This document shows, piece after piece, positions 42,569 to 51,440 of a DNA stretch of 64,000 nucleotides. The DNA is from Maribacter polysiphoniae (GTDB lineage Bacteria; Bacteroidota; Bacteroidia; Flavobacteriales; Flavobacteriaceae). Both the position numbers and the translations under genes were made by a program. The notes beneath the pieces were generated by a model that had not been told where the DNA came from, ran no database searches, and saw only the letters and a program-made list of their open reading frames with translations. The first letter of the stretch is position 1; each line of letters begins with the position of its first letter. Location: NCBI RefSeq assembly GCF_003148665.1, contig NZ_QGGQ01000002.1:62001-126000 (forward strand), in the 5' to 3' direction.

Positions 42569-43856
42569 TTTCATCATAAATGGCATATATTAGTTCTAAT
42601 TGGGTGCCTTCGTTGTCAGAATCCACATCCAGGACAAAGCGGTCAACCGTTGAATTGTAGTTGTAGGGAAGCAAGATCAAGGCATCGGTATTATCCATAT
42701 CCGTTTCCAATAGCCCTTCCAAATAACTACTTATGGGTATCTCATAATAGATGTCATTGAATTCCTGATTGTCCCTATTTAAGATGGCCTGCATGGAGGT
42801 CTGTTCCGATAGATCATTATTTTGGTCCACCAAATAGACCGCAAGGGTATCCTTCAGGATCAAATTATCGTTATATGAAGCTTCTTTGGGTCTTATTCGC
42901 AGGGTCGCATCGAGCAACGTACCCTCTCCCTGTATATCCTTCACTGATTTTAAATAGGGAAATTCAATCCTAGTCGTAATTCCTATTCCCGATTGGATAA
43001 AACTTTGGTTATCGGCATCCCCACTTTCAAGGATCACCTCATTATCCGTGAATCCTTGCAGGTAAGCACTTCCCCCATCAGCAGCTATTTGATTGAAAAA
43101 AGGGATGGGGGAAGTACTGGTGTTAATCGTGAAATCGGTATAATATTGCACGGATTCGGTTTCCCCATCTATACTGTAATAAAGACGCATATCCGACGCC
43201 AACGAAAATCCGAGTACCGTACCATTATCATGCTCATCGGGCCTTAAGGTTAGTCCATTAAAGCGATTGACAAACTCATCATAATTGGTTAGTTTTTTAT
43301 CCTGAAGGTTCTCGAACAGGTCCAAACCGAAAGCATCACTTAACCTTACTTGGAGGGAATCGGTTCCCAAGGGTCTTGGCGTATAGGTTAAGGTCCCTAA
43401 ATCCTCTTCATCGAAACCTATGCTACTCGAATTATAAAAATCGGAGTCATCCTCGGGACTTAATTTTTCATTCAATTCCTTTATATGGATGGTGTTCTGC
43501 GCCAGGGTATCGTTGTAGTAGTAATTATCATATCTAAGAATAAAGACGATACTATCGTATTCCGCATCGGTATCTATCGTATAGCTCGATGGGAGCATTT
43601 CCACAAAACTTGAACTTTTCACATGCCCAAAGATGGGATCACTGTATTCCCCGATCAACATTCGCGACCCTTGGGAGGTAACAATGCTGTCGAACTTCAT
43701 GGTTGACAACTTGATGGTCAGGGTGTCTAATTGTAGCACACGGATATTACTATCGGTAAATGTCACACCTGCCTCAAAATCGGAATCGTTCAAATTATCG
43801 GTACTGCAGGATACACACAGCACAAGACAACATAATAAACCTAGGACGCTCTTCAT
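42561..43856 (-). CDS. DUF4270 family lipoprotein
   Basis: 431 residues. Lipoprotein signal (LCCLVLCVSCS). The DUF4270 signature is clear: an early strand run (VLQLDTLTIKLSTMKFDSIVTS), MLIGEYSDPIFGHVKSSSFVEM, YDSIVFILRYDNYYYNDTL, and a C-terminal VDSDNEGTQLELIYAIY. Predicted outer-membrane or surface lipoprotein, probably acting with the barrel protein next to it. It is divergent from the kelch operon, with a 245-base region between. Confidence 0.85.
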   Translation of the reverse strand: MKSVLGLLCCLVLCVSCSTDNLNDSDFEAGVTFTDSNIRVLQLDTLTIKLSTMKFDSIVTSQGSRMLIGEYSDPIFGHVKSSSFVEMLPSSYTIDTDAEYDSIVFILRYDNYYYNDTLAQNTIHIKELNEKLSPEDDSDFYNSSSIGFDEEDLGTLTYTPRPLGTDSLQVRLSDAFGLDLFENLQDKKLTNYDEFVNRFNGLTLRPDEHDNGTVLGFSLASDMRLYYSIDGETESVQYYTDFTINTSTSPIPFFNQIAADGGSAYLQGFTDNEVILESGDADNQSFIQSGIGITTRIEFPYLKSVKDIQGEGTLLDATLRIRPKEASYNDNLILKDTLAVYLVDQNNDLSEQTSMQAILNRDNQEFNDIYYEIPISSYLEGLLETDMDNTDALILLPYNYNSTVDRFVLDVDSDNEGTQLELIYAIYDENE

Positions 43857-43974
43857 AAAAATTTGATTTGACCGTAAATGTAAAAGCTATGCCCCTAGGC
43901 AAAAACCACAATAGACAAACCGCCATAGTTAGAAGACCAAACCCTGTATTTTGACTATTAAAAACAAGATTAAG

Positions 43975-44061
43975 TTGGTAGATGAAATTGCAGGTTTCAT
44001 ATGTTAAATAGGCAACTTCATCTATTTCAGTTTCAAGGCTTGGAGTCGTGCTTTAGTTTTG
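43975..44061 (+). promoter_or_regulatory. LytTR-type direct-repeat promoter (site F), kelch operon
   Basis: Half-sites TTGGTAGAT (43975-43983), TTCATATGT (43996-44004) and TTCATCTAT (44017-44025), 21 bp apart. The -7 box TAGTTTTG (44054-44061) is a perfect TAnnTTTG with TTTG 62 bp after the 43996 half-site. The middle half-site is degenerate. The third half-site is identical to that of site G. Confidence 0.6.
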
Positions 44062-44101
44062 AATAAAATTTTAACCGAAGCTAAAGTCAAAATAAAAAGA
44101 A

Positions 44102-45100
44102 ATGATGAAAGAACTACATTACGATTTTAAACAAATAGCCTTCATGGTTGTTATGATCTGTACGCTATCCAGTTGTTCCAATGACGATGACGATGATTAC
44201 GAGGGCAACTGGATTGACAGATCTGTATTTGACGGCAGCGCCCGAAGTGGAATTTCCGGATTTACCATTGGCAACATCGGTTATATGGGTACCGGTTATG
44301 ATGGCGATGATTATCTAAGCTCTTTTTGGTCCTATGATATCGAGGGGGACTATTGGTCCCAAAAAGCCGATTTCCCAGGTAGTGCCAGAAATGCGGCCGT
44401 AGGGTTCCAAATCGATGGAACGGGATATATTGGTTCGGGATATGACGGACTTGACGAACTTGCCGATTTTTATGCCTATAACCCAAGTTCCAATACATGG
44501 ACGGAAATCGCAACGTTCCCTTCAACCCCGAGACGAAGTGCTGTAGCCTTCGGTATTAATGGGTATGGTTATTTCGGTACTGGTTATGATGGTGACAATG
44601 ACCGTAAGGATTTTTGGAAGTACGACCCCAGTACCGATACATGGTCGGAAATGGTCGGTTTTGGAGGGGACAAGAGAAGGTCTGCCACCACGTTCACCAT
44701 AGGCAGTGATGTTTATCTCGGTACAGGGGTATCGAACGGAATTTATGTTGATGATTTTTGGGTCTTTGATTCCACTACTGAAACATGGTCTGCCAAATTG
44801 GACCTAGACGAAGAGGATGATTATAGTATTGCACGAAGTAATGCTGTCGGATTCACAATGAACGGTTACGGCTATATTGCATGCGGCACCTCAGGTGGCA
44901 CCTTGACCTCCGTTTGGCAATACGACCCAACTGATGACACTTGGGACGATAGGACCAGTTTCGAGGGTACGTCACGACAAGACCCCATTGCCTTCTCTAA
45001 CGGCTCCCGCGCTGTTGTTGGCCTTGGTCGAACCAGTAGCCTGTATTTGGATGACCTCTATGAGTTTTTCCCCTTTGATGAATACGACGATGAAGACTAG
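44102..45100 (+). CDS. Kelch-repeat lipoprotein
   Basis: 332 residues. Lipoprotein signal (MVVMICTLSSCS) and acidic linker, then six kelch-type blades of about 48 residues with the pattern R-x-x-A-x-x-F-x-I-(x)-G-Y-x-G-x-G-Y-D-G and W-x-Y-D/N-P-x-x-x-T-W (GYMGTGYDGDDYLSSFWSYD, GYIGSGYDGLDELADFYAYN, GYFGTGYDGDNDRKDFWKYD). This makes a complete six-bladed propeller on the cell surface or periplasmic face. A one-residue-later start (M2) is possible. It heads the operon with DUF4907, LytS and LytTR genes and could provide the input sensed by the kinase; that is inference. Confidence 0.86.
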   Translation: MMKELHYDFKQIAFMVVMICTLSSCSNDDDDDYEGNWIDRSVFDGSARSGISGFTIGNIGYMGTGYDGDDYLSSFWSYDIEGDYWSQKADFPGSARNAAVGFQIDGTGYIGSGYDGLDELADFYAYNPSSNTWTEIATFPSTPRRSAVAFGINGYGYFGTGYDGDNDRKDFWKYDPSTDTWSEMVGFGGDKRRSATTFTIGSDVYLGTGVSNGIYVDDFWVFDSTTETWSAKLDLDEEDDYSIARSNAVGFTMNGYGYIACGTSGGTLTSVWQYDPTDDTWDDRTSFEGTSRQDPIAFSNGSRAVVGLGRTSSLYLDDLYEFFPFDEYDDED

Positions 45101-45148
45101 TATAAAAATATTTAGTTGATTGAGTGATTGTTTGAGTTAGTTGAGTAA

Positions 45149-45180
45149 TGGGGCGGTATTTTGAGTAAGTACCGCCCCAT
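45149..45180 (+). terminator. Hairpin after kelch gene, with shared 3' element
   Basis: Perfect 9-bp stem GGGGCGGTA (45149-45157) / TACCGCCCC (45169-45177), followed by ATTTCC, so termination may be partial and allow read-through to DUF4907-LytS-LytTR. The bases before it (ATTGTTTGAGTTAGTTGAGTAA) match the 3' element at 8410-8445. Confidence 0.65.
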
Positions 45181-45198
45181 TTCCTAAATATAGAAAAG

Positions 45199-45552
45199 AT
45201 GAAATCCACATTAAAAAACATATTGATTTTTGTAGGGCTTGGCGTGTTACTACTGGGGGGTACCCTTTACTTTGGAAACCAATCAGAACCAAAACTGCCT
45301 ATACATTCAGAGATTTTTGTTGTGGGCAAAGGATTTGGATATCGTATCTTACATCAAAAAAAGTTGTTGATCCAGCAGGGAAGTGTTCCGGCAATTCAAG
45401 GGAGCCACCCCTTTACCTCCCCCGAGGATGCGGAAAAAACAGCAGACCTGGTCATTGATAAATTATTGAAAGGTGAAGACCCTAGGTTATCTATCGCGGA
45501 TCTTGAACGATTAAAGGTTCATATTCCCGAAGCAAAACAAGATATTGAATGA
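45199..45552 (+). CDS. DUF4907 family protein
   Basis: 117 residues. An N-terminal membrane anchor (ILIFVGLGVLLLGGTLYFG) is followed by a small domain with GFGYRILHQKKLLIQQGSVPAIQGSHPFTSPEDAEKTADLVIDKL, the DUF4907 signature (a YegP-like beta fold with the Pro-rich centre). Its stop overlaps the kinase start by 4 bases (ATGA), so translation is coupled. In Bacteroidota this family is often next to kelch genes, as here. Function unknown. Confidence 0.82.
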   Translation: MKSTLKNILIFVGLGVLLLGGTLYFGNQSEPKLPIHSEIFVVGKGFGYRILHQKKLLIQQGSVPAIQGSHPFTSPEDAEKTADLVIDKLLKGEDPRLSIADLERLKVHIPEAKQDIE

Positions 45553-46583
45553 TTCTTCAAAAGAAAAACATACCACAGGTATTGGTGCATGTCTTTATAT
45601 GGTGTGCGCTTTTCGCTCTCATTCTATACCCCTATCTTGCACTATCGCGCACCATCCCCAATTCCACATTAATAAAAATACCAACGGCAATACTGCTGTT
45701 CTATTTCAATTACTTTTTGCTGGTACCCCGACTTTTGCTCAACAGCAGAAAAATGCTCTATATCGCAGTTTCAATACTACTCTTGGGACTTATCACTTAT
45801 GTCATGCACGCCTTATTCCCTCCATTTGAACCAAAGGATTTTACGAACCCAATGCGCCATATGACCCCCCCTCGGAAAGACTTGCTTGCCTTTCGGTTTC
45901 CGATGATGCCCCTCATTAGTTTTGGTGTTCCCTTTTTATTCTCGACCATGCTTCGGGTCTATATGGGATGGCAAAAAAACGAAAATCTTCGAAAATCCAT
46001 TGAGAAGGAAAAGGTACAATCGGAGCTTCAGTTTTTAAAGGCCCAATTAAACCCCCATTTTCTTTTCAATAGCCTGAACACCATATACTCCTTATCCGTA
46101 AAAAAATCCAACGATACCTCGGAAGCCATCATAAACCTATCGGAATTGATGCGGTATATGCTCTACGAGGCCGATAAGAACCATGTCCCGCTTTGCAAGG
46201 AAATCGAGTACATTAAAAGTTATGTGGCCCTACAACGGTTGCGACTGGCGAATAGTGAAAATGTGCACTTAAAAATTTCTGGAGACGACAACAATAAGAA
46301 CATACCGCCGCTCCTCTTTATCTCCTTTATCGAAAATGCCTTTAAATACGGTACCGATTACAATGGAAAAACCATGGTGAAAATAAACTTTTTGATCCAG
46401 GAATCGTCTATACATTTTAATGTGGTGAACAGTATCGGTAACCTTAAGGCCAAAGCGAAAAGCAGTGGCCTGGGTCTAGAGAATGTAAAGAACAGACTTA
46501 AGTACCTCTACCCGAATTCACATGAATTACGAATAAATGACGATGGGAAAACCTACGAAGTCGATCTAACAATAAACCTTTAA
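45549..46583 (+). CDS. LytS-type sensor histidine kinase (second)
   Basis: 344 residues. Four transmembrane segments (about 12-32, 43-61, 68-88 and 122-142), then the His_kinase domain with the acceptor His in KAQLNPHFLFNSLNTIYSL (near 177) and a GLGLENVKNRLKYLYP HATPase end. Same architecture as the kinase at 38087 but clearly diverged. Coupled to DUF4907 upstream and 3 bases before its regulator gene. Confidence 0.91.
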   Translation: MILQKKNIPQVLVHVFIWCALFALILYPYLALSRTIPNSTLIKIPTAILLFYFNYFLLVPRLLLNSRKMLYIAVSILLLGLITYVMHALFPPFEPKDFTNPMRHMTPPRKDLLAFRFPMMPLISFGVPFLFSTMLRVYMGWQKNENLRKSIEKEKVQSELQFLKAQLNPHFLFNSLNTIYSLSVKKSNDTSEAIINLSELMRYMLYEADKNHVPLCKEIEYIKSYVALQRLRLANSENVHLKISGDDNNKNIPPLLFISFIENAFKYGTDYNGKTMVKINFLIQESSIHFNVVNSIGNLKAKAKSSGLGLENVKNRLKYLYPNSHELRINDDGKTYEVDLTINL

Positions 46584-46586
46584 ACC

Positions 46587-47312
46587 ATGAACTGTATAAT
46601 CATTGATGACGAACCCTTGGCCATAGAAGTATTGTCGGGCTATTGTAAAAAATTAGGTTTTATAGAGGAAGTAGGCAGTTATACCAATCCCTTGGATGCC
46701 ATTACGGTGATCAAAGAGAAAAAAGTAGATCTGATTTTCTGCGATATTGAAATGCCCCAAATAAGCGGATTGGAATTTATTAGCGCTTTGGAAAACCGCC
46801 CCCTGTTCATTTTTACCACGGCGTATTCCCAGTATGCTGTTGAAGGGTTTGAGTTGAACGCTGTCGACTATCTTGTCAAACCTATTCCGTACCATCGTTT
46901 TATAAAGGCCATATCCAGGGTGAAAGAACTAATGGCCCTTAAGGAACAACCTATCTCGGCCAATGTTTTCCCCTCTAATGGTGAAACGAATGAGAACCAA
47001 AAATTCATTTTCGTAAAATCAGAACACGAGAGTGTAAAAATCAACCTAGATGACATTCAATACATTCAAGGCCTTAAGGATTATCTGAAAATACATATTG
47101 TGGACTCCAACAAGACCATTTTGACACTTTTGAGTTTTAAGGAGTTGTTGGACAAACTCCCCCCAAACCAGTTCTTACGCGTGCATAAAAGTTTTGTGGT
47201 CAACGTGAATTTTATCCGCACCGTACAGCGGAACCGTATCGTAATCGACGATATCCGCATACCTATTGGCGATAGCCATAAGGTGCAGTTCTTTTCTAGT
47301 TTGGGTATCTAA
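46587..47312 (+). CDS. LytTR-family response regulator (second)
   Basis: 241 residues. Receiver: IIDDEPLAI, phospho-Asp D53 in LIFCDIEMPQISG, and TTAYSQYAVEGFELNAVDYLVKPI. LytTR domain from about 135: FIFVKSEHESVKINLDDIQYIQGLKDYLKIHI, LRVHKSFVVNVNFI. Encoded in the operon driven by promoter site F, whose upstream lattice would suit a LytTR protein. This makes it, with the regulator at 39133, the candidate that binds the seven repeat promoters; their LytTR recognition residues cannot be distinguished by eye. Confidence 0.92.
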   Translation: MNCIIIDDEPLAIEVLSGYCKKLGFIEEVGSYTNPLDAITVIKEKKVDLIFCDIEMPQISGLEFISALENRPLFIFTTAYSQYAVEGFELNAVDYLVKPIPYHRFIKAISRVKELMALKEQPISANVFPSNGETNENQKFIFVKSEHESVKINLDDIQYIQGLKDYLKIHIVDSNKTILTLLSFKELLDKLPPNQFLRVHKSFVVNVNFIRTVQRNRIVIDDIRIPIGDSHKVQFFSSLGI

Positions 47313-47475
47313 AAAGTTACGGTACCCATAGGTTTGATATATAGGGGTTCAAATCAAATGTCGTATTCAAGAAAATACTTGCCCTTTTTGAAATTACCCC
47401 ATCAATTTACACCATAGGTACGTAAAGAGGTTTAAGAATGCTTCCCTTACCGGAATGGATTTCCTACTTAAAACC

Positions 47476-48834
47476 TTACCGCTTATTCTTTCTTTTTTTA
47501 TTTTGGATCTTGTCCCCGCGTTTCTGTGGTTTTTTGTACTTCCTTTTTAATTTTCTCTCATAGCTTTTTACCCCCCCTTTTTCTTTACTGTTCTTGGCCG
47601 ATTTCGCATGGAAGGAAGCCCCTCTTTTTATACCGGAATCCGTATCGGTCTCTTCTTGTGGGTCTATTGGTTTTATTTCTTCCTCAGGAGTGAGCCGGGT
47701 ACTTACCTCCACTTCCTTAGGCAATTCAAGGAATGGTATTTTATAATTCATCAAACTTTCAATCGCATCCTTTAAAACTTCCTCCTTTTCACTATAAAAG
47801 AGGATAGACCTCCCTTGTTCCCCTGCCCTTCCGGTCCTTCCAATTCTGTGGATATAATTTTCAGGATAAAATGGCGTATCAAAACTGATTACGGTACTGA
47901 TTTTTTCTATATCGATCCCACGGGCAATTACATCGGTCGCAATTAGAATCCTACTCGTTCCGTTTTCGAATTTCCCTATGGATTTGGTACGGTGGTTTTG
48001 TTCCTTGCTTGCATGGATCACAGAAACTTCCGATTCAAAATCCAATACATCAAATAGCCTGTCGGCAGTTACTTTACTCGCTACGAAAATCAGTACTTTA
48101 CTGTATTCCTCCTTATCTTCCAATAAATGGTTTAGCAAGTTCGCCTTGGTATAAAAATTAGGGACAGCATAGGCTTCCTGACTAATAGTCTCCAAGGGCG
48201 TACCACTGACAGCGAGGGTTTTCTTGACAGGGTTAACCAGAAAGTCATTCATCAATTCATCAACATAGGTCGTCATCGTAGCGGAGAAAAGGATGTTCTG
48301 ACGTTTTGTTGGCAGGTATTCAAAGATGTTCTTTAACTGTGTTTTATAGCCAAAATCCAACATAATATCAACTTCATCAATCACAAGTTTTTTAATTGAT
48401 TTTAGTCGCAAGACATTGGAAAGGGCAAGGTCATACAATCTTCTGGGAGTACCGACAACGATATCCTGTCCTTCGGCAATAGCCCTTTTTTGACGGTTTA
48501 TGTTATTGCTACCACCATAAACCCCCACTACCCGAATACTCAGATAGGTCGATAATTTCTCTATTTCTTCCACTATTTGAATCACCAGCTCCCTGGTAGG
48601 TGCCAAAATCAACACCCTTGGGTGTGGTTGGTCTGAAAACTTCAAATCCTGTAAGATCGGCAGTAGGTAAGCAATTGTTTTCCCGGTTCCGGTTTGTGCG
48701 ATTCCCACAAAATCGGAGCCACCCAAAATAGTGCTATAAGACGCCTCCTGAATGGGAGTTGGCACCTCAAACCCTAAATCGGCCAAGGCCTTTTTTAATT
48801 GCTTTTTGATTTTATAATCTTCGAAATTGTCCAT
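47476..48834 (-). CDS. DEAD-box family RNA helicase (DEVD motif)
   Basis: 452 residues with both helicase lobes: Q-motif FEVPTPIQ, motif I AQTGTGKT, Ia PTRELV, Ib TPRR, motif II DEVD, motif III SAT, motif IV VLIFVAS, motif V ATDVIARGID and motif VI HRIGRTGRAG. Motif II has Val where DEAD has Ala. The C-terminal 60 residues are strongly basic (KRKYKKPQKRGDK…), an RNA-binding tail. Cytoplasmic; ribosome assembly or mRNA turnover are the usual roles, often under cold. Confidence 0.92.
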   Translation of the reverse strand: MDNFEDYKIKKQLKKALADLGFEVPTPIQEASYSTILGGSDFVGIAQTGTGKTIAYLLPILQDLKFSDQPHPRVLILAPTRELVIQIVEEIEKLSTYLSIRVVGVYGGSNNINRQKRAIAEGQDIVVGTPRRLYDLALSNVLRLKSIKKLVIDEVDIMLDFGYKTQLKNIFEYLPTKRQNILFSATMTTYVDELMNDFLVNPVKKTLAVSGTPLETISQEAYAVPNFYTKANLLNHLLEDKEEYSKVLIFVASKVTADRLFDVLDFESEVSVIHASKEQNHRTKSIGKFENGTSRILIATDVIARGIDIEKISTVISFDTPFYPENYIHRIGRTGRAGEQGRSILFYSEKEEVLKDAIESLMNYKIPFLELPKEVEVSTRLTPEEEIKPIDPQEETDTDSGIKRGASFHAKSAKNSKEKGGVKSYERKLKRKYKKPQKRGDKIQNKKRKNKR

Positions 48835-49008
48835 TGTGTAAAGTAATCAAGAAAAATCGTATCGTGGGTGCATTTACACCAATTAAACGTAAAATTCCCA
48901 TTTTAGCGGCAATACCATTGAAATATGGCAAGAATCATCCAAAACATTTTCAAGGCTATCGCCATCAAACCCCTATGTTAAAATTCCGGACCCTATTGAA
49001 CAACCGGA

Positions 49009-50199
49009 CTAAAACTTATCCATATAATGCTTCACCCAATCCTGTAAAGCTTCCCCATGAACATTTTTAGCGATAACCACTCCCTTGCCATCAAGAATAA
49101 AATTCGCGGGAATGGTATGTACGCGTATTTTTTTTAGGATTGGGGTATCATCCCCTTGTAAATCGGATGCCTGCAACCATCGGTCTGCCCCATCACGCGC
49201 TACAGCAAGTTTCCATCCGGATTCGTTGCTTTCCAATCCGTATGCAACAATCTGCAACCCTTGGTCATGGTATTCATCCCAAATAGGGACTAAAACCTCC
49301 CGGTTTTCCAATCGGCAAGGGGCACACCAGGATGCCCACAAGTCAATAATCGTAAGTTTATGTCCCAATTGGTCTTTAAGCGAAAGAGTATCCTTGGTGA
49401 TCATGGGCAACTGTAGATCTGGAAATACATCCCCTACCAAAACCGGTAAATTAGAGGGTTCACTCTGTTTACAAAGCTGTTCTACCCATGGGTGTTCGGG
49501 TTGTTCTTTTTTCCATTTTTCACATTGGCCAACCAAAAATTCCGGTACCCGTTCATAATCATCCTGTGGACTTACCCATCGTAACGCCACGAGAGCAGGA
49601 ACAAGATGCCGCATACTATCCGCAAACTTTATCAACTCGGTCTGGTATTGTAAGACCGCATGTTCCTTATCCATCAATTGCTTGCCATCTTCCACATGCC
49701 ATTGCTTTCCTTCCAGATAAGTTTGATAAGCCTTCAGGTTTACATCCCTTAGCTCTAACAAAGCCCTATTGATTTCTGAAGGATTTTCGATTGTAAAACT
49801 TTTTTGGAATGCATCTATGTTGGCCGTGACTTTAAGAGGTTCTCCCGATTGCCATAGTATAGGCATATAGTTTGACCTGATTGGATCATCGGTATTTAAA
49901 TAATTTGGAAACTTCCCGGGTTGATGCACTGCTATTTCCAACAACACGGGCTCTTCAAATTTCGGTATGTTGACAAACCCAAAACCACCATCTGGACTTA
50001 CCACAGCGGAATCTATGACTTTTCCAAAATAGGAAGCAGCGACCTCCCGCAGGTTATTGGGTTGAATAAGGTAAAGCTTTGTACCCCCTTTTGCCACGCC
50101 CTCCAATTTCCCAGATATATCCGACGGGGAATTACAAGCCATCAAAGAAAAGGCCATTACGAAAAGGCCAAAACTATTTTTTATTGGGTTGGTTCTCAT
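49009..50199 (-). CDS. TlpA-like thioredoxin lipoprotein
   Basis: 396 residues from ATG 50199 (MRTNPIKN…), which places the lipobox (FSLMAC) correctly; the frame extends 7 codons further. An N-terminal DUF4369-like domain (GKLEGVAKGGTKLYLIQ) and a helical middle part are followed by a C-terminal thioredoxin fold (about 255-396) with the active site WASWCAPC and the cis-Pro loop IPANFILDG. Periplasmic thiol-disulfide protein anchored to a membrane, typical of Bacteroidetes. Confidence 0.88.
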   Translation of the reverse strand: MRTNPIKNSFGLFVMAFSLMACNSPSDISGKLEGVAKGGTKLYLIQPNNLREVAASYFGKVIDSAVVSPDGGFGFVNIPKFEEPVLLEIAVHQPGKFPNYLNTDDPIRSNYMPILWQSGEPLKVTANIDAFQKSFTIENPSEINRALLELRDVNLKAYQTYLEGKQWHVEDGKQLMDKEHAVLQYQTELIKFADSMRHLVPALVALRWVSPQDDYERVPEFLVGQCEKWKKEQPEHPWVEQLCKQSEPSNLPVLVGDVFPDLQLPMITKDTLSLKDQLGHKLTIIDLWASWCAPCRLENREVLVPIWDEYHDQGLQIVAYGLESNESGWKLAVARDGADRWLQASDLQGDDTPILKKIRVHTIPANFILDGKGVVIAKNVHGEALQDWVKHYMDKF

Positions 50200-50408
50200 T
50201 GTTGTCCGATTAAAGCCCACAAAGGTATAAGGTTACAACTCCCCTTTCGGTATTAAAATTAACAAATTCCTGAAATTTAAGGACATGGGACTTGGACATA
50301 CCATCTATTTTCCATCATCAGAAAAATCAATATCCTGAACTATGGGACAGCTACCACTTAACCAACCAATCCCTAATTTAGAACGATTCGCCAAATGCCC
50401 CCTTTTTA

Positions 50409-51239
50409 TCAATCAAAAATATTGTCTTTGATGGCACTGGACCCATTCCAAGGCCTAAAATAGATCAATCCGTCTGTTTGCCCCATGATAGCGAATAAAT
50501 CATCGATGTCTTCTGGGGTGTATTGGGATTCATGACAACTTGATGCTTCCTTTCCCAATTTCAAATTTTGCGCATCAAAAGGAATTCTATAGGTAAGAAA
50601 TCCCTTTTGGGTAGTTTTCAGATTATCATTCATCCACTTAACCAAATCCTTTTTCAAATGTAGCCCCTTGTCCACAGCCTCATTGGGAAAGCCATAATAA
50701 AGGAGTTGTTGCAAGGACTCGGATGCTTCCCGCTGAAAAACTTCGGTAACGATATTACTGACAATACGATGGTCCGGATGTCCATATTGCCCTCCGGGTC
50801 CAAAGGTAATTACAACATCGGGCTGGTATTTTGCAAACAAGCTATCGATTTTGTCATCCAACGTGTAGATGTTTTCCTTTAAGGCTAAATCCCCATCGAT
50901 ATAATCCAAAAAAATCGGGGGAGCAATGCCCAAGGTTTTTGTTACGCACAATGCCTCTTCCGATCGTACTTTAGCCAATGCATCCCCGGCAGGGATATTG
51001 GCATGTGGGGTTACTCCCTTAGAACCGTCAGTTACAATAACCGAGTGGATATCTACACCTTCGTTGGCATATTTTGAAAGAATGGGGGAAATAACGATCT
51101 CGTCATCCGAATGGGCGAATATAACCATTAAGGACTTATCCTTATTACTTGCCAACCCGCTCTCCTGTTTTGTGCCGTTTTGCTCCTTGCAGGAAAACAA
51201 CACAAGAATCACACTAAGAATTAATAAAGGAATTTTCAA
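50409..51239 (-). CDS. PIG-L family deacetylase lipoprotein
   Basis: 276 residues. Lipoprotein signal (LILSVILVLFSC). The metal-binding motif AHSDDE (near 43-48) and the distal HPDH (near 153-156) are both present, with VIVTDGSKG between. These are the zinc ligands and the catalytic Asp of LmbE/PIG-L N-acetyl-hexosamine deacetylases. Periplasmic or surface-located. Substrate unknown. Confidence 0.9.
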   Translation of the reverse strand: MKIPLLILSVILVLFSCKEQNGTKQESGLASNKDKSLMVIFAHSDDEIVISPILSKYANEGVDIHSVIVTDGSKGVTPHANIPAGDALAKVRSEEALCVTKTLGIAPPIFLDYIDGDLALKENIYTLDDKIDSLFAKYQPDVVITFGPGGQYGHPDHRIVSNIVTEVFQREASESLQQLLYYGFPNEAVDKGLHLKKDLVKWMNDNLKTTQKGFLTYRIPFDAQNLKLGKEASSCHESQYTPEDIDDLFAIMGQTDGLIYFRPWNGSSAIKDNIFD

Positions 51240-51440
51240 TTTATCGATTTTTGTTTGCGTTCAATTTTCCTAATGATCTTAGGTTCAATAGGAATCCGAA
51301 CGTATTCGTGGTTGGTTTTTACGCAAAGACCAAGTTAACACATAAAGTTGAAAATAGTGTTCCGGAACAAGGGTTTTTCCTAAGGAAAATCAGAAGTAAA
51401 GAATGTCATACGAAGTGCTGTACAACGGGTAATTCAAAAA

